Shown: positions 34,425 to 45,837 of the stretch, one piece after another | Position numbering within the stretch: the first letter of the stretch is position 1 | Layout of the letters: every line of letters begins with the position of its first letter | From: Elephas maximus indicus | Lineage: Eukaryota; Chordata; Mammalia; Proboscidea; Elephantidae | Direction: 5' to 3' | Length of the DNA: 64,000 nucleotides | Assembly (NCBI RefSeq): GCF_024166365.1 | Contig: NC_064821.1 | Span: 48,387,093 to 48,451,092 of the forward strand | The notes under the pieces: generated by a model | What the model saw: only the letters and a program-made list of their open reading frames with translations | The model's database searches: none | What the model was told of the DNA's origin: nothing | Translations under genes and position numbers: made by a program

Positions 34425-34956
34425 TTTGATCCTTAAGGTTGTATGTCAACTTGCCGGGCCATGATTCTCAGTGGTTTGACAGTTATGATGTAGTTAGCCA
34501 GTCATATAAAGATGTGATCACCTCCAAGACGGGATCTGCTCTAAGTAACCAATCAGTTGATGAGGAGTTTCCTTTGAGGTGCGGCCTGTGTCCAATATAG
34601 GTGGACTTTCTGGCAAGGCTCATGGGCTTTTGCTCACTCTGGACTCTGCAGATGGCTTCTGTTCATCTGACCTCTGGTTCTTGGGACTTGTGCTAGCAGC
34701 TTACCTGTTGTCTTGCCTGCCTATCTTGGGATTCACTGGTCTTTGCAGCCTGTGAGCCAGAGCCCTGCTGTCTGACTTGCTGATTTTGGGTTCACCAGCC
34801 CCTGTGGCTAAGTGAATCAGGAGACACCTCCAGCCTGACCCATGAACTTGGGATGTTCCAGCCTCTACAACCATGTGAGCTACTTCCTTGATATAAATCT
34901 CTATATATTTATACACTTTACTGATTTTGCTTCTCTGAAGAACCCAGCCTAAGACA
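34425..34956 (+). mobile_element. ERVL/MLT2-like 3' LTR
   Basis: Runs from about ttaaggttgtatgtcaactt to the end cccagcctaagaca. It has the ERVL-type features: an early 'tcaactt.ccgggccatgattctcagtgg', a middle 'ccaatcagttgatgaggagt', and a late gcttctctgaagaacccagc. It follows the pol remnant directly and in the same orientation, so it is likely the 3' LTR of this provirus. Confidence 0.72.
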
Positions 34957-35027
34957 GTAGATTTCTTCACATGTCTTACAAATTTTTATATGTAGATACA
35001 CACACACACACATCTATCTATCTTACA
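34957..35027. repeat. (CA)n and (TATC)n simple repeats
   Basis: A short acacacacacaca run at about 34998-35012 is followed by ctatctatct. Confidence 0.85.
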
Positions 35028-35215
35028 TCATGCCTGGTAGAGGGTCAGTGAAAAAGAGGAAGACCCTCAATGAGATGGATTGACACAGTGGCTGCAACAA
35101 CAGGTTCAAGCATAACAATGACTATGAGGATGGCGCAGGACTAGGCACTGTTTCGTTCTGTTGTACATAGGGTCATTATGAGTCACAACTGACTCAATGG
35201 CATGTAACAACAAGA
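35028..35215 (+). mobile_element. RTE 3' end fragment
   Basis: Plus-strand copy of the last part of the RTE ORF and tail: gagggtcagtgaaaaagagg, then aatgagatggattgacacag, ending acaactgactcaatggcatg with a trailing acaaca. 5'-truncated. Confidence 0.88.
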
Positions 35216-35224
35216 TCTACCTTA

Positions 35225-35418
35225 AGGAGCCTTTGTGGCACAGTGGTTAAGAGCTTGGCTGCTAACCAAAAGGTTGGCAATTCAAATCCATCAGCCGCTC
35301 CATGGGAGAAAGGTGTGGCAGCCTCCTTCCATAAAGATTACAGCTTTGGAAGCCCTATGGGGTAGTTCTACTCTGTCCTACAGGGTCGCTATGAGTTGGA
35401 ATCAACTGGAAGGCACAA
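35225..35418 (+). mobile_element. AfroSINE, long form
   Basis: Head ggagcctttgtggcacagtg, B-box region ggcaattcaaatccatcagc, a central insert with agcctccttccataaagatt, and tail cgctatgagttggaatcaac. It begins ten bases after the RTE fragment. Confidence 0.88.
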
Positions 35419-36342
35419 AAGAACATCCATCCATTCATCCAACCATCTATCTACAGAAAGCAATAAAGATATAACCATAGATACATATGCTAAATTTTAA
35501 TAAATGTTCAAAGGACAAATGAGGCTCACTTTCAGTAGTCTGTACCAAGTCTTCCAGTGAAGACACCTAAAAAGTGTGGATGAAATAAGATACATTTTCC
35601 TAGAAGTACTCAAGAAATAAGATATTGAGGAACTGTTGGGCACAATTCAGAACATAGAATTGACAGAAGAGCCAAGCATTTCAGATGTACTTTACCAACA
35701 GGAGGCTGATTCAGTTAGAAAACTAAGTAAACAAGGTTCAGATGTAGGGGCAGAAGTTGGAGCTCAGCCTTCCCAAAAGTGGGAACCATAGCAATACAAC
35801 ACGAGGACCTCATGGCCTGGCTGTGAGTCATCCAAGTAAGAATCTCAAGCTCTGAATGTTTTAAGGTTTCTGAGATTGGTAGCAACTCCAGACACCAAGC
35901 ATAGAAAAAAAAAAAAAAAAAAACCCTCTTTGGAATAAAAAAACCCTGTAACTTCAATTACGTCTTTAAAACATCTAACATACTGACAGCTGTTGATCCT
36001 TGACAACAAATACATGATTGTTGTACTTTATTTAGTATATGTTGAAAACTGTTCAAAAAAATAAGAAAACCTAATGAATATAATGTTTATCACAGAATAT
36101 ATTATCAGGTAAACAGGAAATGAACCAGCATAGACAACATAAACAGACACACAGATATAAAATGTATACCGTGGTCATGACGATGAAAGGCAGAAACTGG
36201 AAACAATAAATGACACCGTAGATTTGAACGGAATCAATCAGAAATTCTATACTGAAACATACAGTTACAAAATTAGAGTGGGTAGACGGGTTTAATATCA
36301 TTCGATACACACAGCAGAGGATAGATTTCATGAACTTAAAGA
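35419..36342. other. Unassigned non-coding DNA
   Basis: An A18-like tract lies at about 35908-35926. No recognisable repeat family or coding domain. The 95-codon minus-strand frame at 36358-36071 is hydrophobic and Cys-rich but has no recognisable domain. Confidence 0.3.
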
Positions 36343-36498
36343 TAAAACCTGTTGCCACTAAGTTGATTCCAACTCATAGTGACACTATAGGACAGAGCAG
36401 AACTGCACCACAGGGTTTCCAAGGAGCACCTGGTGGATTTGAACTGCCGACCTGTTGGTTAGCAGCTGAACCCTTAACCACTGCACCACCAGGGTTCA
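36343..36498 (-). mobile_element. AfroSINE, short form
   Basis: Plus strand: tgccactaagttgattccaa to aaccactgcaccaccagggt. A short sequence (gaacttaaaga) occurs at 36331-36341 and again at 36500-36510, a clear 11-bp target duplication. Confidence 0.95.
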
Positions 36499-37807
36499 CG
36501 AACTTAAAGACAGGTACAAAAAAACAAGCAGAATAAAGCAGAGCTATGAAAGTTGGAAAACGCTCAAGGAAAAAAAAGCAAAAGGGGATAAAAAACTCAT
36601 GGTAAGGAAGATAGAGGTGGGTTGAAGTGGATAAAACTTTTTTTCTAGTAATTCCCAGCTCTCTTATCTACGGACAATCTACTTTGTGTGAAAAACTCTC
36701 TCTTCAGGTTGTTTCTGGATTTTAAAAAATCTATTCAACACTTTGAATTTTATCTCACACCCTTTGTACCAGTGGTGAGATCCAGTAGTGATTCCACTGG
36801 TGAGATCACAATTGTTCTCAATCCTTAGTACCATTTGGGGGATGACCTTCCTCCACTCCCATGTAAAATTTCCTGTTCCTTTCACTGCCTTTTGACTACA
36901 CCAGCTTCTTTCCATCTCCATTGCTCTTGTCTGCCCATTTCCCAGTCACTTACTCGACTGATTGACTCTGGAAGCTGGCTTATCCTTACCCTCTCTCCTA
37001 AATTCTACATCACTTCTGGGCTTCAGTGCCTGCATGGATTTTTATCTACTACTTTGGCCTCTAGTTTCATTGACCTCATTGCTGAGGATTTTCCACTACA
37101 TTCCACTTCAAATAACCAATTCCATGGATCTGTGGTCATCCAGAAGTGCTTTGTGCCTCTGAAATCAATGACTCTCTCCAAAACATCTGCTCACCTCTCT
37201 AGAGCTTGACCCACATCTACTCCTACAGTCGTGCAGTTCTTCTGTCTCTTCTTTCTCAAGGCACTCATGGCTCTACTTTCAGACACCATGAATATAATGA
37301 TGTCGTGTATCCAATTATTTTTTTAAATCAAGATATATTACCTCCCTGGAAATTCCATGTAATGCTCCCTGCTACTCATCAGTGAACTCTGTTTAAAAGA
37401 TAAAAAAGTTTGTTGTAAATGTGTTCTTATTAGGGAAACTCTGTTCACTTTTTTTTTACTCATTTTTTTTTCTAAATTAAAAAAACAGAACATTTAAAAT
37501 ATTTCATTTTGGTTATGAACTCAGTATCACTGTAGATCACAAAAGCTTGGTCTGTATCCACAGAACTACACTGCTCTGAAAACCAGTAAGACTAGTTTGA
37601 CTGCATTATTTAATGAGTATATCCTAATCTCAAATATTGGCTTTAGTCTGAAAAGGATATTGTCCTCAAAAAGTATAGAGAAAAAGCTGAGGGAGCAAAA
37701 GGTCAAATCTTTACAGGTACAGAAACGGGGGTATTTGTCCTAGAAAGTATAAGACCTGGAGAGTATCTGTCAGAATATTTGACTATTTTAAGAGTTCTAT
37801 ATAGAAA
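36499..37807. other. Unassigned non-coding DNA
   Basis: Contains a 124-codon plus-strand frame (36835-37209), Ser/Leu-rich and without a domain I recognise. Nothing else recognised by eye. Confidence 0.3.
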
Positions 37808-37955
37808 AGGGGAAACGCTGGTGGCGTAGTGGTTAAGTGCTACGGCTGCTAACCAAGAGGTTGGCAGTTCGAATCCACTAGGCGCTCTATCGGGCAGTTC
37901 TACTCTGTCCTATAGGGTCGCTATGAGTTAGAATTGACTTGACGGCTGTGGGTTA
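37808..37955 (+). mobile_element. AfroSINE, short form, internally deleted
   Basis: Head ggggaaacgctggtggcgta, B-box region gcagttcgaatccactaggc, then about 15 bp missing (normally ccttggaaactc) before gcagttctactctgtcctat, and tail agaattgacttgacggctg. The deletion is within the SINE body. Confidence 0.93.
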
Positions 37956-38774
37956 TACAGAAAAGGAATTACATTTATTTTTTGTGTGCCCAGGTGGCAG
38001 ATATAGGTTTGAAGGTGGGGATTTCTAGATGAGGAAGTCTGCTCTAAGAATGCAACGTTTAAAGAATAAGAGCCCCTACCATGTTTAATTACTGGCTTTT
38101 ACAAAATGTCAGCCATCTGACAAGATTCAGCCATCATGTGGCAAGACTACCACCATTGTCCTCCTAGTGTTCTCTTTATCCAAAAAGACAGCTTTAAACT
38201 TTTCCTCTGATATATGCTGGATCCACATCCATCTCATATTTCTGCAACTAGTCTGGAATTGTGCCACAGATTAGGGTACCAAATATAAGAAAGAAAACAA
38301 AAAGACACATTCTATTTCTGAGAAAGACCTCCAGTGGTTACCTGCAGGACCGCTCTTCTTTCATTCCCCTTACCAGTCATCTGAAAATTCCATTTCATCA
38401 TTATCTAATTCCACCCATCCTGCATTCATTAAAAGGCTGCCTGCTCTGTGACAGGCCCTGTTCTTTGTGTTGGTGATATAAAAAGAACTAGATGTGTTAC
38501 AAGTCATGAGTTCATACATTCATTCTTTGCTTTAAGTGGTTGAGGGTCTTGGCTGTGACAGGCACAGAGTGTAGCAGAGACAAACAAACATAAGCTCTAT
38601 CCCAAGAAGCTCTATTTATAGTGAGTGAGACAGAGCATAATCAATGTTATACTAGGGGCCAAAGAAGAGTACAGGATAGTACAGAGAAAGGGCAGCTGGG
38701 TTAATGATAGAAGACCTTCCAGAAGTGGTGGCCTTACAAAGGAGTCTTGATATAAAATTAAAGAACCAAAAATC
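37956..38774. other. Unassigned non-coding DNA
   Basis: No recognised repeats or coding domains. Confidence 0.3.
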
Positions 38775-38922
38775 TGCTGCTGTCAAGTCAATTCTGACTC
38801 ATAGCAACCCTACAGCACAGAGCAGAACTGCCACATTGGGTTTCCAAGGAATGGCTGGTGGATTCGAACTGCCGACCTTTTGGTTAGCAGGTAAATGCTT
38901 AACCACTGTGGCACAAGGGCTC
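38775..38922 (-). mobile_element. AfroSINE, short form
   Basis: Plus strand ctgctgtcaagtcaattctg to the head complement gtggcacaagggctcc. The flanking words taaagaaccaaa (38759-38770) and taaagaaacaaa (38929-38940) look like the target duplication. Confidence 0.92.
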
Positions 38923-38978
38923 CAAACTTAAAGAAACAAAGAGGGAAATGCATTTTAGACAGGTAAGATGGAAATATA

Positions 38979-39295
38979 CAGGCAGTCCTCAGGTTATAAA
39001 TGAGATTCGTTCCTAAGACTGTCTTTAAGTCTAATTTGTCGGTAAGGTGGAACAGGTATGTGTGGTTCTTGCTTACCATCAAATGTTTGTCTTAGTACAT
39101 AATATATATTCTGCTTCTCTATGCATGTAAAACACTAAGAAACACCTCCAAATACACTAAAACATCTTAAACATAATAATACAGCAGAAAATAATTGTAT
39201 TTCTCTCAAATTTTTAATACAATAGGATTTATGAGAGTCTGCTCTTAAATACGAGTTGTCCATAAGTCAAACATCTATAACCTGGGGACTGCCTG
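38979..39295. mobile_element. Tigger-like non-autonomous DNA transposon
   Basis: Has 20-bp terminal inverted repeats with one mismatch: caggcagtcctcaggttata at the left, and tataacctggggactgcctg at the right. It is bounded on both sides by TA (38977-38978 and 39296-39297), the target duplication of Tc1/mariner-pogo elements. About 317 bp long, with no coding capacity. The end sequence fits the Tigger group; the exact subfamily is not assigned. Confidence 0.85.
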
Positions 39296-39297
39296 TA

Positions 39298-41977
39298 GAT
39301 GTTAATTAAGCAGGGGAGTAATATAATTAGATGCTGAGTTTAAAAACTAACATTCACTGGCAGTAGTGAAGTAGCTAAAGGATATGATTATGCAAAGATA
39401 AGCTCTTTGAAGCCTACTGTAACAATTATAGGATATTTGGGGCTTAAGCCTGGAAAAAGGAGCTCTGCTGGAAATGTGGACACGTAGGAGCTGATTGGGT
39501 TGGTGGTTGAATCCAAGAATATGTGTGGCTGTAGCACCTTTTCAAAGAAGCTTAAACATCAAGATTGTGAAAAGAGCTGAAACATAGCTAGAAGAACGTT
39601 CAGTTAGGGTGGAGAGACTTGATACTCAGGGCAAATAGAAGATAGAAGATGCTGAAGACGCTGGAGAGAGAACAAATGACTGATGGTGTGATGGATCAGA
39701 AAAGAAGGACGGGGACCCAGAGATGATGGAGAAGGCCAAATTTTTCACTGAGACTCTGAGTGTGGAGGTGTGGATGGGTGTGGGAGCAGCAACTTTTGTA
39801 AGGAGAGGCAGGAAATTGAGGAAGTCCCTCCCTGATAGCCTCTAAATGTATTCATTTATTTATTCATTCACTCACTAATTAAAATTATTTATCGAGTCCT
39901 TACTATGTACAGACATCAGATGCACAGATATCAGTCTGATTCAATCCATTTTCCAACCCTCATTAAAGGCCCACCAATCATGTAATACAGTAGTTGAGAC
40001 ATCAATTTTAGGGTCAGAGGGAGCTTTACGGCTTCAACTACTTTCTATGCCAAGGAGACTAAGAAATCCCACTTCAGATGCCAAACGCATCAAGTGGAAA
40101 TCTCAGACTCCTGTCCTTGTTTAGTTCTGACATCAGCTACCCATGCAACATTCCCCCTCTGACTCTAGCCACCCAGAGCTAGGCCAGACCTGTTAAGTTA
40201 AAAGGACATCATCCTTCAGACTGCCAAATAGGGATATGCCAGCTTCAAGTCTGGAAATCTGAATGGCTCCCAACTTCTGCTGGCTAAGAGTCTGGGGGTT
40301 CCCTTTAACCCCTTTAGAATATCAACCTCAAGATCAGGGGACCCCAACCCCCTTACTTCTGAGCCTTTCAGTTCAGTAATTCACTGGAACTCCCAGAATT
40401 CAAAAGGCCATCCTTATGATAATGTTTTAAATACACCAAAAAAGATACAAATAAAGAGATGCAGGGGGCAAGGTCTGGGAGGTTCTCAGTGCAGAGCTTC
40501 CACATCCCCAGGACATGCTACCCTCCACATAAATGGATGTTTCTCACCAACCAGGAAGCTCCCTTAATCCTCTGACTTTTGTGCTTTTACCGGCCAGTCC
40601 TGCATGAAAGCTAAATTCTGACTCAAGAGGTTGGCATCAGGTCACCAGGTTATCCCTCTGATCTTAGTTGCCTTCACTGATTGCCTCAGTTGCAGTCTGA
40701 CTATCAGGAACCTCACACAAAGGCCAAATTGCTTTTTGCAAGGTGGTTCATTACCTCACAGTTAGCAACTCTGAAACTATGTATATTCGAAGATTCAGCA
40801 AATAATGTATTGTGGATAATGAGAGCAAGTATTACTATTAGTGTTACTATTAGAGAAAGGAGTAAGATATAAGACAAAAGGCTAAAATGAACCCTGTAGT
40901 GTTGGACTGGAATCAGAAATATGGGTACAACCTTGTGGTTTTTAAAATATATACAGATACATATAGAAATAAGTATAAATATGTGTCTTTTGTTTTTTGT
41001 AGTGTGTATTTCCTAGCTCTTCCCACTTTGAGGGTCCAGTAGCAATAAGCATACCTAATTCCCGTATCTTGTTTCTAAATATCATTTTCTAATAAAAGGA
41101 ACCAGGGTTTCTTGGAGAAAAGTCTGATTCCAGGGCTCAGGCAGGAAAAGGACAAGATGAGCTTTGAACAATGGCAGAAAGTAATATGCAAATTATAATG
41201 GAGACATGTCAAAAAAAAATCAGGAACCTACGGGGGGGGGCTTTAAAAACTAAATCTGGGACAGTTTGAGCAAGAAAAGAAAAGAAAAAAAGTAATATTG
41301 ATTAGCCTATACTGTTAAAAAGAATTTAATAAATAAAGGGCAGAGAAGGGAAAGCTATTTCTTGCCAAATTCCAATTAATAAGCATAGAAAAATAATTGG
41401 AACACAAAATATCATTTGGTAAACACCACAGTAATAATAATTATAGGTAATTATCAATGGCTACTAAAATTACTAGGTCAAACTATGGTGAAAAACAGAA
41501 CATTTGCATAGTATCAAAGTATCCTATGAAAGACTTACTAATTATAAAGGGTAAAATAGTTAACTGTACAATAGGAAAAAATTGAAGGAAATGCATTAAA
41601 TATGAAAGCGAAACACTCATAAACCAAATATAAGATCAGTGTATTTAATCGTATGCAAAATAACATCAATAAAAACATTAAAAAAATACAAAACCACATT
41701 TGCTCAAGACTATTCCCTGCAGTCTTATTTGTAATAGCCAAAGACTTTAAGAAAGGTAAAATTCAGCTTGGACTGAGAAAGTAAAAACCAATGATGAGAA
41801 CAGCCCCACAGTTAGAATGAAACTGTCATTTCCTCCCAAAGGCATAAAGTAGCTCTAATGACCCCTCCTTGCTCAGTTCTGACTACTTTCTGACTGCTTT
41901 CTTACTCACTGAGAAAGTCTGTGCTTTAATTGCACACTTTCAGAAATTTGCTGTTTCAAATTATAGCAGTAAAGATG
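39298..41977. other. Long stretch without recognised genes
   Basis: About 39840-39910 (tatttattcattcactcact, then atttatcgagtccttactat) resembles an L2 or MIR-type 3' end. Elsewhere I see nothing I can name; 41200-41750 is AT-rich with short G and A runs. No frame over 70 codons has a known domain. Confidence 0.35.
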
Positions 41978-42503
41978 TGTAATGGACTGAATTGTGTCCC
42001 CCCCAAAATATGTGTCAACTTGGTTAGGCCATGTGTGGTTGTCCTTCATTTTGTGATTTTCCTATGTATTATAAATCATAATCTCTGTCTGTGGTTAAAG
42101 AGGACTAGGGTGGGATGTAACACCCTTGCACAGGCCACATCCCTGATCCAATGTAAAGGGATCTTCCCTGGGGTATGGCCTGCACCACCTTTTATCTCTC
42201 AAGAGATAAAAGGAAAGGAAAGCAAGCAGAGAGTTGGGGACCTCATACCACCAAGAAAGCAGCACTGGCAGCAGAGCGCATCCTTAGGACCTGGGGTCCC
42301 TAAGCCTGAGAAGCTCCTCAACCATGGGAAGATCGAGGACAAGGACCTTCCTCCAGAGCTGACAGAGAAAGCCTACCTACCCCTGGAGCTGACACCTTGA
42401 ATTTGGACTTTCAGCTTACTTTACTGTGAGGAAACAAATATCTCTTTGTTAAACCCATTCACTTGTGGTATTTCTGTTACGGCAGCACTAGATGACTAGC
42501 ACA
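41978..42503 (+). mobile_element. MaLR-type solo LTR at the 3' end of the zinc-finger exon
   Basis: Starts tgtaatggactgaattgtgt and ends tagatgactagcaca. It includes the family's gcaagcagagagttggggac, cctccagagctgacagagaa and 'tttgttaaacccattc' blocks. It is antisense to the zinc-finger gene, and the current stop codon of that gene (complement of 42496-42498) lies within its last eight bases. Confidence 0.88.
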
Positions 42504-43635
42504 GGATAAAACATCCCACTTTTGACATAGTCTCTCCACTGTGAGTTCTTATATGTCTAGTAAGGTTTGAGGAACACCTAAAGGTTTTCCCACATTCCTT
42601 ACATTCATAAGGCCTCTCCCCACTGTGAGTTCTTATATGTTTGGTGAGGTGTGAGGAATGCATAAAGGTTTTCCCACATTCCTTGTATTCATAAGGCCTC
42701 TCTCCACTATGAGTTCTTGTATGTGCAGTCAAGGCTGAGCCACAACTAAAGGCTTTCCCACATTCCTTACATTTATAAGGCCTCATTCCACCGTGAGTTC
42801 TTTTATGCGTGGTGAGGGCTGATGAATAACTAAAGGCTTTCCCATATTGCTTACAGTCATAAGGCCTCTCTCCACTATGAGTTCTTACATGTGTAGTGAG
42901 GGATGAGGACTGACTAAAAGCTTTCCCACATTCTGTACACTCATAAGGCTTCTCTCCACTGTGAATTCTTCTATGTTTAGTGAGTGTGAGGAGCACCTAA
43001 AGGCTTTCCCACATTCCTTACATTTATACAGCCTCGCTTCACTGTGAGTTCTTACATGTGTAGTGAGGTGTGATGACTGACTAAAGATTTTCCCACATTC
43101 CTTACATTCACAAGACTTATCTCTGTTATGAAATGTTTTATGTAAAATAAGGGATGAAGAACAACTATAGGTTTTACAACATTCTTTACATTCACGCTTA
43201 CGATCTCTCACAGATGACCAAAAGGATAAGAAACTACAGAAATCTTTGCCACATTCATTACCTTCACAGCATTTCTCATCAGTGAGTGTTGTCACAGGAT
43301 TCTTAAGGGTTGAGATACAAGTGAAGTTCTTCCCACATACCTTACATTTATGGGGTTTCTTTCCAGTAAGAGTTCTCACAGGAGTAGTTACATGAGAGGA
43401 ACAACTGCAGGATTCTCCGCATTCCTTACACTGACGGGTATTGCATCTAGTGTGAGCTCTGGTCTGATGCTTATGTGATGAGTGATCCATGATGGCTTTT
43501 CCACACTCACAGCATTCAAAGGGATTTACTTCTTGAAGAATTCTTTTTAGCACAATAAGATGTGGAATCCAGCTGAAGTTTTTCCCACACTGACTGCCTT
43601 CATTACTTTCAGAGAGGTTGTCTACCGTATGACTT
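42496..43635 (-). pseudogene. C2H2 zinc-finger exon, frameshifted
   Basis: Acceptor AACAG (AG at 43637-43636). Frame one runs to about 42985 and frame two from there to the stop at 42496-42498. The first four fingers are degenerate: one is a residue short and others have lost histidines. Next come a spacing-intact finger with Cys for Gly, an intact one (CECKECGKIFSQSSHLTTHV) and a finger cut by the frameshift. In frame two there are five more fingers: [14 protein letters not shown] and [14 protein letters not shown] are intact, two have Tyr in place of a Cys ligand (CKQYGKAF and YEYKECGK), and the last is intact. Linkers are HSGERP-type. Confidence 0.82.
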
Positions 43636-43914
43636 CTGTTAAAAATAGGCAACATACTGTTGGGAATAAATTTGCTCCCATGTTACCACTACCAAACACA
43701 ATGAAACAAGCATAGTTTTTCCCCTGACCTGTCTCAGACTTCATAGGTTAAATCATCTAGCAGAGATATTACCATTATCGTTATCGTTTTTCTAAAATAT
43801 GAGGCTTTCTGATAATTTTATCCAAGTGAAATATGTTTCAAATATTCAATATCTCACATTTACAAAAATGTTGTATTGTGAAAATTCTCTGAACACGTAA
43901 TTTTACAGCTAGGT

Positions 43915-43920
43915 GTGTAT

Positions 43921-43957
<37 letters not shown>
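43915..43957. repeat. (CA)n microsatellite
   Basis: An uninterrupted run of about 17 CA units after a tacatacacac start. It lies in the second intron of the zinc-finger gene, next to an AfroSINE. Confidence 0.95.
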
Positions 43958-43960
<3 letters not shown>

Positions 43961-43963
43961 GAA

Positions 43964-44127
43964 TGGAGCCCTCGTGGCACAATGGTTAAGCATTCAGCTG
44001 CTAACCAAAAGCTTGACAGTTCAAATCCACCAGCCACTCCTTGGAAACCCTATAGGGCAGTTCTACTCTGTCCTATAGGGTTGCTATGAGTTGGAATAGA
44101 CTCAATGGCAACGGCTTTGGTTTTTTG
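43964..44127 (+). mobile_element. AfroSINE, short form, in the zinc-finger intron
   Basis: Head ggagccctcgtggcacaatg, B-box region ttgacagttcaaatccacc, tail gttgctatgagttggaatag, and terminal ggctttggttttttgg. It is on the opposite strand to the host gene. Confidence 0.93.
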
Positions 44128-44247
44128 GCTTTATATATATGAATATGTTAGTATACATACAAAGATATATATATGTGTATTTTAATGTCATGTCACCTTA
44201 GGACTTTCTCCTGAGGTACTGTTTTCTCTTGTTTGAATGACACTCAC

Positions 44248-44308
44248 CTCAAATGTCCCCTGTGGTTTTTATGCTGATCTTTATTGCCATGTGGTTCAAA
44301 GGTTTCTC
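44248..44308 (-). CDS. 61-bp linker exon of the zinc-finger gene
   Basis: Acceptor TTAG (44310-44309) and donor GTGAGT (44247-44242) enclose 61 bp. With the leftover base from the KRAB-A exon it reads GETFEPHGNKDQHKNHRGHL and leaves two bases, which pair with one base of the next exon to make Arg. The position, 61-bp length and residue pattern (DQHKN-HR-LR) fit the short exon between KRAB-A and the finger exon of the 19p13.2-type genes. Confidence 0.8.
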
Positions 44309-45520
<1,212 letters not shown>

Positions 45521-45680
45521 CTAAAACATTCCACAGATTCTGGATCAGCAAGGTACCATGTACTCCAGTGTGTACAAGAATGAACGGTAAGGCTGACAGT
45601 TCTGGAGAACTGGGAATCCCTAGGGATCTGACACAAGGTTCTGTGTTCTACCAAGGTCTAAACAACAACAACAACAAAAA

Positions 45681-45837
45681 AACCCCGTTGCTGTCAAGTC
45701 AATTTTGACTCATAATGACCCTGTAAGACTGAGTAGAACTGCCCCATAGAGTTTCTAAGGAGCATCTGGTGGATTTGAACTGCAAACTTTTTGGTTAGCA
45801 GCTGTAGCATTTGGCCACTACACCACCAGGGCTTCCG
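45681..45837 (-). mobile_element. AfroSINE, short form
   Basis: Plus strand aaaaccccgttgctgtcaag to the head complement accaccagggcttcc. About 160 bp upstream of the KRAB-A exon, preceded by an (acaa)n run. The word ccaaggt(cta/gta) at about 45650 and 45840 suggests the target duplication. Confidence 0.93.

Larger units (their letters stand above)
43636..44247 (-). other. Intron between linker and finger exons
   Basis: 612 bp with GT and AG ends. It holds the (CA)n tract and an AfroSINE, which inserted antisense to the gene. Confidence 0.75.

Noticed and set aside
36835-37209. 124-codon frame at 36835-37209
   Set aside because: Ser/Leu-rich with no domain or signal sequence I can defend. 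Treated as chance.
43915-43957. Direct repeats as a CRISPR array
   Set aside because: This is a CA microsatellite. No spaced palindromic repeats occur anywhere in the window, and the genome is mammalian.
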